Shown: in pieces, positions 1 through 5,100 of the stretch
Numbering within the stretch: position 1 is the first letter of the stretch
How the letters are laid out: the number at the start of each line of letters is the position of its first letter
Origin: Chitinophagaceae bacterium
Lineage (GTDB): Bacteria; Bacteroidota; Bacteroidia; Chitinophagales; Chitinophagaceae
Direction of reading: 5' to 3'
Length of the DNA: 7,129 nt
Assembly: GCA_025455245.1 (NCBI GenBank)
Contig: JALOMX010000098.1
Coordinates: forward strand, 1 to 7,129
The notes under the pieces: model-generated
The model's input: only the letters and a program-made list of their open reading frames with translations
Told to the model about the DNA's origin: nothing
The model's database searches: none
Position numbers and translations under genes: made by a program

Positions 1-606
1 CCCGGTTTTTTCGTCCCTTGCATGCTTTTCCATCCATACAAACTGATTGGCAATGTCATTGAAAGTGGTATCCTCGTGGAAAAGCGCTGCATATTCTGCA
101 TAAAAAGGAGCGCCCATATACAATCCATCGAGCCACATCTGATAGGGATAAATCTTTTTATGCCAAAAGCCCCCCTCCTTTGTTCGGGGATGTTCGCGCA
201 ATTGATCCCTCAAATGGTCTGCGGCCTTCTTGTATTTTTCCTTGCCTGTTACCCGAAACAGGGTTAACAACAACTTTCCGTTATTTACGTGGTCGATATT
301 AAATTCCTCTTTTTTATAAGGCCTGATGGACCCGTCATTCTGCACATAGTAATCCATCATTTTCTGAATATAATTGAAGTATTCAACATTGCCGGTGTTG
401 AGCCATAAACCTTCCATTCCTTTCAGGATAACACCAAGGTCGTAAGACCATGCAGGCTTTTTTCCATCAAGCGAAAAAGAGTCTTTCCAGATGTGCATTA
501 CGGTAGCAGCCACTTTTTCGCCCGGGCTTTTTGTTTGAGCAGAAGTATGTAGCCCGCCTGCAAGAAAAAGGTAAAGTACCCAATATTTTATTTGATAGTA
601 TTTCAT
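1..606 (-). CDS. GH105 unsaturated galacturonyl/rhamnogalacturonyl hydrolase, N-terminal part
   Basis: The first 202 codons of a GH105 enzyme are present; the reading frame is open through position 1, so the rest (family length about 370) lies outside the window. GH105 enzymes (YteR/YesR type) remove the 4,5-unsaturated uronate that pectate lyases leave on the non-reducing end, by hydrating its double bond. Visible landmarks: WSYDLGVILKGMEGLW at 53-68, FNIDHVNNGKLLL at 102-114 with Asp105 (matching YteR Asp88), and YPYQMWLDGLYMGAPFYAEY at 153-172 with Asp160 as the catalytic acid (matching YteR Asp143). The N-terminus is a signal peptide, hydrophobic at about 8-19 with TSA-Q and cleavage after Ala23, so the protein is likely periplasmic. 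The start ATG at 606 shares ATGA with the GH28 stop, which fixes it and suggests coupled translation. The exact substrate, homogalacturonan or rhamnogalacturonan oligomers, is not readable; the PL1 and GH28 neighbours favour galacturonan. Confidence 0.95.
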   Translation of the reverse strand, partial: MKYYQIKYWVLYLFLAGGLHTSAQTKSPGEKVAATVMHIWKDSFSLDGKKPAWSYDLGVILKGMEGLWLNTGNVEYFNYIQKMMDYYVQNDGSIRPYKKEEFNIDHVNNGKLLLTLFRVTGKEKYKKAADHLRDQLREHPRTKEGGFWHKKIYPYQMWLDGLYMGAPFYAEYAALFHEDTTFNDIANQFVWMEKHARDEKTG

Positions 607-2249
607 TGTACAGCAATCGCTTTATTGGTTGCGCCAAGTTCTAATTTTATTTGCTCCTTACATCCTGTACTGTCTGTGTTCCGGATGCTGATATTCTCAC
701 AACGTTCACCGCTTACCCTGAACAACAATTCAGAGCCCCTTGCGTACTTTATTTTTTCAAACGTCAGGTTTTTACTTTGGGTAATGTCCACCACAGGGTA
801 GGTCTTTTTTGATTCAATATGAATGTTTTTAAAAACCATACCATTTGCTTCCTGAATGTCAAGACCTGTTTTAGCCTGGATAACCATATTTTCAAATACA
901 ATATCCTTTACGGGCATTTCAGGCAGCCCCCTTACAAATATGCCCTTCTCCGCACCATTGCAATAAACATTACTGATATGGATATTTTTAAATACAGGAG
1001 TGGTTTCATCGACCGGTTTAAACTCAACCTTGGGCAGAGAACGCTCTTCACCTGCAAGGGGAACCGGGTCCTTAGCCATATAGTACATGTCAAACAAAAT
1101 GGCTTCTCCCGGAATATCCTTCATATAAATATCCCTGATGAAAATGTTTTCAACCACACCACCGCGGCCACGGGTAGTTTTAAAGCGCAAGCCAATATCT
1201 GAACCGATGAAAGTGCAATTACTTACCCATATATTTCGTGCACCGCCGCTCATTTCGCTGCCAACTACAAAACCACCGTGCGAAGCATAAACCGTACATC
1301 CGCGGATAACCACATTTTCAGTTGGCATGCCCCTTTTTCTTCCTTCAGCATCCCGTCCGCTTTTCATACAAAGGGCATCATCGCCTACATCAAAAACTGA
1401 GTTTTCTATCAACACATTTTTACAACTTTCAACGTCAATCCCATCTCCGTTCTGTGCATACCATGGATTTTTCACCAGGACATTTCTTACTGTAAGGTGC
1501 TCTGACATTAGTGGGTGCAGACACCATGCCGGTGAGTTTTGAAATGTAATACCCTCGAGCAGAATATTTTTACAATTGGCTATGTAAACAAGATTGGGGC
1601 GTAAAAAATCCTTTATCCCCTCAAAATAGGCTTTGTCCCTGCCGGGCGCAAGGGCTCCGGGGTTGGCAGGCATCAGGTGCGCTTTTTTGAATTGCTCTGA
1701 AGGAAACCATGATTTTTTATCATCGCTCAATACCCCACCGGAGGATATAAGCTTTTTCCATTGCGATTCGGTGAGTTTATCTTTCTTAACCTGTCTCCAT
1801 CCATCGCCATTTCCATCAATTATACCCTTTCCTGTAATGGCAATGTTTGAAACATGGGTAGCCGAAACAGGAGACTGATTTCTCATTTGAGGCAATCCTT
1901 CCCAATTGGCTTCTACCAACGGATATTGGGATTTGTCGGATGTAAAGAGGAGTGTAGCACCTGCAGCAAGATGAAGATTGATATCATTATGAAGTACTAC
2001 AGGACCTGTAAGCCACAAACCGGAAGGCACCAAAATAACCCCTCCTCCCTTTTTGCTTAATTCAGAAATGGCAGTATTTATTACGGCTGTATTGAGTGTA
2101 TATCCATCCGGAACAGCTCCTTTTGCTGCAATATTTACGGTATCACTTTTAAAGGATGGAATTTTTACATCGGGTAACTTTTGCGCGAATTGCGTTATTC
2201 CCTGATCTGCAAAACCAATCAAACCAAAAAACAATATCAGTCTCTTCAT
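603..2249 (-). CDS. Glycoside hydrolase family 28 polygalacturonase (probably exo-acting)
   Basis: This 548-residue GH28 beta-helix enzyme is predicted to hydrolyse alpha-1,4-galacturonide bonds by inversion. All four family signatures are intact: NGD at 267-269 (the NTD motif, Asp269), GDDA at 289-292 (Asp290 and Asp291), SHGG at 323-326 (His324) and RFK at 355-357 (the RIK motif). The N-terminal domain shows the usual AKGAVPDGYTLNTAVINTAI start (42-61) and GGGVILVPSG (68-77). A long insertion at about 150-215, holding the segment KLISSGGVLSDDKKSWFPS, is shared with bacterial exo-type and Bacteroidota GH28 enzymes, hence the exo suggestion. Residues 3-13 form the hydrophobic part of a probable signal peptide; the cleavage site is unclear. 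It begins 137 bases after the NTF2-like gene, behind a candidate promoter, and its TGA overlaps the GH105 start. Rhamnogalacturonan hydrolase activity is an alternative, since GH28 includes both. Confidence 0.95.
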   Translation of the reverse strand: MKRLILFFGLIGFADQGITQFAQKLPDVKIPSFKSDTVNIAAKGAVPDGYTLNTAVINTAISELSKKGGGVILVPSGLWLTGPVVLHNDINLHLAAGATLLFTSDKSQYPLVEANWEGLPQMRNQSPVSATHVSNIAITGKGIIDGNGDGWRQVKKDKLTESQWKKLISSGGVLSDDKKSWFPSEQFKKAHLMPANPGALAPGRDKAYFEGIKDFLRPNLVYIANCKNILLEGITFQNSPAWCLHPLMSEHLTVRNVLVKNPWYAQNGDGIDVESCKNVLIENSVFDVGDDALCMKSGRDAEGRKRGMPTENVVIRGCTVYASHGGFVVGSEMSGGARNIWVSNCTFIGSDIGLRFKTTRGRGGVVENIFIRDIYMKDIPGEAILFDMYYMAKDPVPLAGEERSLPKVEFKPVDETTPVFKNIHISNVYCNGAEKGIFVRGLPEMPVKDIVFENMVIQAKTGLDIQEANGMVFKNIHIESKKTYPVVDITQSKNLTFEKIKYARGSELLFRVSGERCENISIRNTDSTGCKEQIKLELGATNKAIAVQ

Positions 2250-2299
2250 ATTGGCATATTTTATTTAGATCATCCGCTGTGATTTGACAAAAGCGGCTA

Positions 2300-2331
2300 C
2301 AAATTTTATCTCTTATACCACTATTTTCAAG
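2300..2331 (-). promoter_or_regulatory. Candidate Bacteroidota-type promoter for the GH28-GH105 genes
   Basis: On the minus strand CTTG (2331-2328) is followed, 19 bases after its final G, by TAAAATTTG (2308-2300). This resembles the Bacteroidota sigma-ABfr promoter (TTG near -33; TAnnTTTG near -7), with one extra base or one mismatch in the -7 element. A start site near 2297 would give a leader of about 48 bases before the GH28 ATG at 2249. The 137-bp gap, against 45 bases or less elsewhere in the cluster, supports a separate control point. The match is imperfect in A/T-rich DNA. Confidence 0.4.
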
Positions 2332-2351
2332 GGCTTAAAGAGAGATTATTT

Positions 2352-2367
2352 ACGCAAACGTTCTCGT
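2352..2367. promoter_or_regulatory. Imperfect operator-like palindrome with AACGTT core
   Basis: The 16-mer ACGCAAACGTTCTCGT is an inverted repeat with 6 of 8 paired positions matching around a central AACGTT. A palindrome of about 16 bp with a central CG resembles LacI-family operators, a regulator class used for uronate and pectin genes in several bacteria. It lies in the only sizeable intergenic gap, about 20 bp upstream of the candidate -33 element for GH28. One copy and two mismatches make this weak evidence, and no regulator gene is in the window. Confidence 0.25.
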
Positions 2368-2386
2368 TATGATGTCCCTTTTATCA

Positions 2387-2833
2387 TTACATCCTTACCG
2401 CCTGCCGGGCCAATAATTTCCAATTGCCGCGTTGTTCCTGAAAAACAAGTATTACCCTCAGGTGTACCTCGCCGGGCTTACCGCCATCATTGGTTGTTGC
2501 ATGCAATTCGTGTCTGACGACAGCCGTTTTTCCTGATACTGAAATGGTTTGTTCCTTCAGTTCTATGGTGACAAAATCCGAAGCTCCGGATGCAATTTTT
2601 TCAACAAACTGGCTTTTGTTTTCTACAAGCCCGCTGCTATGACCATAGGATAGCTGATCAGATGCAATACCTTCAAGTTCACTCCGGTTTCCGGAAATCA
2701 TGGCATTCTTAAGTTTTTCTACGGCCTCTGTTACTGCCGTTTCCTTTTTCCCCTGCGCTGAGGCCTGATGAAATAAAAACAGTGAAACAAAAACAACTAT
2801 CCAAAATGCCGATAAAATTTTTAATCTACTCAT
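2387..2833 (-). CDS. Small secreted NTF2-like (DUF4440/SnoaL-type) protein, function unknown
   Basis: This 148-residue protein has a clear signal peptide: MSRLK, a hydrophobic stretch at 6-21, then ASA-Q with predicted cleavage after Ala26. The mature part fits the NTF2-like alpha+beta cone fold in its DUF4440 version: an N-terminal helix (ETAVTEAVEKLKNAMISGN), 'LEGIASDQLSYGHSSG' with the LSYGHSSG turn at 61-68, a helix with NKSQFVEKIASG, then beta strands 87-112 (TIELKEQTISVSG, VVRHELHA) and a final hairpin LRVILVFQEQRGNWKLLARQAVR. Such folds can be enzymes, binding domains or scaffolds, so no reaction is claimed. It sits 12 bases after the CE12 gene and is the last gene before a 137-bp gap, so it is probably co-transcribed with PL1 and CE12. 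A ligand-binding or accessory role in periplasmic pectin processing is only a guess. Candidate pocket residues are Tyr63, His65, His108 and His111. Confidence 0.82.
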   Translation of the reverse strand: MSRLKILSAFWIVVFVSLFLFHQASAQGKKETAVTEAVEKLKNAMISGNRSELEGIASDQLSYGHSSGLVENKSQFVEKIASGASDFVTIELKEQTISVSGKTAVVRHELHATTNDGGKPGEVHLRVILVFQEQRGNWKLLARQAVRM

Positions 2834-2845
2834 ATCAATAAATCA

Positions 2846-3586
2846 TTATGGTTTATATATGCGTTCTGCAAGGTCAGGCATTTTAAGTCTTATTTGTTCA
2901 AGAACCAACTGCGCTACCATTCTGGCACCAAGTTCATTGAAATGGGTGTTATCCATTTTCCCCTTAGGATAATGCGGATGTTCCCCGGGCTTAAGCTGTA
3001 CAAATAACAGTGCAGACTTGTCTGCGCCCATCTCTTCATACATTCTGAGGGACAAAGTGTTTAGATCAATTAGTTGAACCCTTTGTTCTGCCGCAATGGT
3101 TTTAACAATAGCGGCATAAGATTCATGTGTATCCACAGGCTTCAGGTTCTCATCAAATTTGCGACGGGCTACCGGTGTAAGCAAAACAGGTGTGGCCTTC
3201 TTTAGCCTAACATCCTTTACAAATGTTCTGAGATTTGAAGCAAAACTATCTGGTGGGGTAAACGATTTTTTCTCAATCACTTCATCATTATGACCAAACT
3301 GGATGAAAACATAATCTCCTTCTGAAAGATTATCTGTGATAGATTTCCATAAACCCTCTTCCTTAAAAGTCCTTGTACTCCTTCCGTTTTTCGCCTTATT
3401 AACCACCGTAACTGACGAATCCCAAAAATAAACGAACGGCATTCCCCAACCATGCTCCGGATAGGTTGAAATATCCTTTATACTCATTGTACTGTCGCCG
3501 GCCAGATAAATTTTTATATTCTGATGATCCGGCAAAAATGCTATCCAATGCCATGCGAAAATTATATATACAATTAGTTTAATCAT
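2846..3586 (-). CDS. CE12-family pectin/rhamnogalacturonan acetylesterase (SGNH hydrolase)
   Basis: This 246-residue SGNH/GDSL esterase is predicted to remove acetyl groups from pectic galacturonate residues so that lyases and hydrolases can act. All four catalytic blocks are visible: GDST at 30-33 (nucleophile Ser32), NGRST at 67-71 (oxyanion Gly68), GHND at 98-101 (oxyanion Asn100) and DNTHF at 212-216 (Asp212 and His215 of the triad). That order and spacing match CE12 enzymes such as RhgT/YesT-type acetylesterases. Residues 3-18 are hydrophobic and likely form a signal peptide, although no clean A-x-A cleavage site is seen; periplasmic location is inferred. The ATG at 3586 shares ATGA with the stop of the PL1 lyase, which suggests translational coupling and fixes the start well. 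The NTF2-like gene follows after 12 bases. Whether it acts on homogalacturonan or rhamnogalacturonan backbones cannot be told from sequence. Confidence 0.94.
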   Translation of the reverse strand: MIKLIVYIIFAWHWIAFLPDHQNIKIYLAGDSTMSIKDISTYPEHGWGMPFVYFWDSSVTVVNKAKNGRSTRTFKEEGLWKSITDNLSEGDYVFIQFGHNDEVIEKKSFTPPDSFASNLRTFVKDVRLKKATPVLLTPVARRKFDENLKPVDTHESYAAIVKTIAAEQRVQLIDLNTLSLRMYEEMGADKSALLFVQLKPGEHPHYPKGKMDNTHFNELGARMVAQLVLEQIRLKMPDLAERIYKP

Positions 3587-5055
3587 AATGTGATGGAATG
3601 AATAAACCGCTCAATGTTGGTATAAAATGATTTTGGCGCCTTCAAGGATGCATCTTCAGGTTTGGTTGGATCAAGACCATTTTTTTTCTCCCACTCATCA
3701 GGCATGCCATCTTTATCGGCATCAGGCAATGGTTGGGTTTGTTTGAGGACAGGCCATGCAGTTTTTGATACCTCCCATGTTGTACCATGCGGGTAGCCGC
3801 CCTGAACATCAATAATTTTTCCCGTTCCGTTTTTTACATCATTGATAATCCTTTCATCAAGTGTATCGCGCCTGAAACTTGCACCTGCTTTTGCCAATAC
3901 ATTTTGGTAGGCGATCAAAGCATTTTCTCCCGGGATATCCTCCACCTGATGGGGCTGATCGATAATACATAAATGCCGGTCATCCTGAGTGGCTTTGTTA
4001 TCCAAAACAACACCTTTCAAATTATCATTGCTTACTTCCTGATTTCCATCTACTACGTTACCGGAAATAAACCATTTACCAAATGGTATTTCTTCTGTTC
4101 TCCCCGGGTTAGCAATTCTGTTTTTTACGTTCTTACCCGTGGAAGGTCCGGGTTTATAATAATTTGCCACAATATTGTAATGACCTCCCTCACCTCCGTA
4201 CACAGTATTTTGTACCCAATTGTAAATGACGTTATTCCTGAAATCGGCAAGCTCATCATTTGCGCCAAGCCGTGCTCCGTTAAACCTTGGATTACGGCTG
4301 ATACAATGGGCAAAAAGATTATGATGGCCTGTAAAGTGGCTCCCTCCCCAAATCCCACCGTACCCGTGGTTTTCCCAATCCTTATCGCCTTCTTCAAAAT
4401 GATAGGAATAATTCAATGGCTCGGAAATGATGTTCCATTGAAGCGTTGTACTATCTCCTCCATATACACTGCATACCTCATCAGTGCTCCAGCTCATACT
4501 GCAATGATCAATAATAATGTGTTTTCTCTTTCCGGCTGAAAAAGCATCATCGCTGCCACTGCCGGGCACTTTACCTTTTAATCCCTGATAGCGGTCGCCC
4601 ATACGAAAACGCATATACCGGATAATTACCTGATCGCCTCCAATCCTAACCGGATGGTCTGCAAGGCAAATGCCATCTCCCGGGGCGGTTTGTCCTGCAA
4701 TGGTTTTATTTCCAAGAATGGTAAGGGGTGATAATAAATGAATGGTCCCGGAAACAGAAAACACCACTACTCTTTTTTCTTTCGATGAAACAGCATCGCG
4801 GAAACTTCCTGCCCCCTCATCGTTAAGATTGTCAACGATGTATACCTTGCCGCCACGGCCTCCCTCGGTATACTTACCGAAACCCTCGGCGCCAGGAAAA
4901 GCAATTGGCCTTTCATTCAATGAATCCCTGTCCCGGACCTTTGCACCGGACGAACAGGACAATGCAATCAGAGCCGTGCAGATAGTGATTATCCTATTTA
5001 AACATCCTTTCAATTTTATTTTCTTTGATTGCCGGTTTGGAAAAAAGGCTGCCAT
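3583..5055 (-). CDS. Pectate lyase, polysaccharide lyase family 1 (PL1), probable lipoprotein
   Basis: This 490-residue protein is predicted to cleave homogalacturonan by Ca-dependent beta-elimination, leaving 4,5-unsaturated ends. It has the right-handed beta-helix pattern of PL1: FPGAEGFGKYTEGGRGGKVY at 53-72, GSFRDAV at 83-89, GTIHLLSPLTI and KTIAGQTAPGDGI at 103-129, IIRYMRFRMGD at 144-154, the IIDHCSMSWSTDE motif at 181-193, and SRNPRFNGAR at 253-262, which carries the probable catalytic Arg (R254). The C-terminus has an acidic loop, D445-x-D-x-DG...D453, resembling thrombospondin type 3 Ca sites and often found in Bacteroidota pectate lyases. Residues 18-34 look like a lipoprotein signal ending at Cys34 (ALSC). 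The listed ATG gives a long polar N-terminus (about 21 residues) and lies in a terminator-like loop; TTG at 5013 (residue 15) would give a shorter, more normal signal and is a real alternative start. The gene overlaps CE12 by four bases. Confidence 0.93.
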   Translation of the reverse strand: MAAFFPNRQSKKIKLKGCLNRIITICTALIALSCSSGAKVRDRDSLNERPIAFPGAEGFGKYTEGGRGGKVYIVDNLNDEGAGSFRDAVSSKEKRVVVFSVSGTIHLLSPLTILGNKTIAGQTAPGDGICLADHPVRIGGDQVIIRYMRFRMGDRYQGLKGKVPGSGSDDAFSAGKRKHIIIDHCSMSWSTDEVCSVYGGDSTTLQWNIISEPLNYSYHFEEGDKDWENHGYGGIWGGSHFTGHHNLFAHCISRNPRFNGARLGANDELADFRNNVIYNWVQNTVYGGEGGHYNIVANYYKPGPSTGKNVKNRIANPGRTEEIPFGKWFISGNVVDGNQEVSNDNLKGVVLDNKATQDDRHLCIIDQPHQVEDIPGENALIAYQNVLAKAGASFRRDTLDERIINDVKNGTGKIIDVQGGYPHGTTWEVSKTAWPVLKQTQPLPDADKDGMPDEWEKKNGLDPTKPEDASLKAPKSFYTNIERFIHSITL

Positions 5056-5066
5056 GTTTGCAGCCT
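5041..5066 (-). terminator. Intrinsic terminator or attenuator between susD and the pectate lyase gene
   Basis: Read on the minus strand, AGGCTGC (5066-5060), loop AAACATG (5059-5053) and GCAGCCT (5052-5046) form a perfect 7-bp, GC-rich stem, followed at once by a T-run (5046-5041, six T in total; the first also closes the stem). That is the classic layout of a factor-independent terminator acting on transcripts coming from susCD. On the plus strand the bases after the hairpin are not T-rich, so it would work only in the operon direction. Oddly, the apparent ATG of the lyase gene is inside the loop. A partial terminator here would give high susCD and lower enzyme expression, which is inference. 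No free-energy calculation was done. Confidence 0.7.
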
Positions 5067-5100
5067 GGTTTAATAAATAAATTCTATTGAAAACAATATA

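Noticed and set aside
1..606. Plus-strand open frame at 22-267 as a gene
   Set aside because: It is antisense to the GH105 coding region, which explains this stretch with conserved catalytic motifs.
2341..2389. Terminator after the NTF2-like gene
   Set aside because: Only 4-5 bp distant pairings (for example AAGGG with CCCTT) were found, with no T-run, so no terminator is called there.
1100..3945. Near-identical short DNA string in GH28 (about 1104-1121) and PL1 (about 3925-3942)
   Set aside because: Both encode a D-I-P-G-E peptide; with one match of under 20 bases in unrelated positions of the proteins, chance is the simplest explanation.
4125..4397. 90-codon minus-strand frame overlapping PL1 in another frame
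   Set aside because: It lies wholly inside the PL1 coding region, whose own frame carries the conserved motifs there.
3973..4539. 188-codon open frame on the plus strand opposite the lyase gene
   Set aside because: It is fully antisense to a well-supported PL1 gene, has no recognisable motif and no sensible leader; it is a shadow of the conserved minus-strand coding sequence.
5085..5098. A/T-only-leaning hairpin TATTG-TTTT-CAATA just after the susD stop
   Set aside because: The 5-bp stem is weak and A/T-rich and has no T-run after it; the GC-rich hairpin at 5041-5066 is the better terminator.
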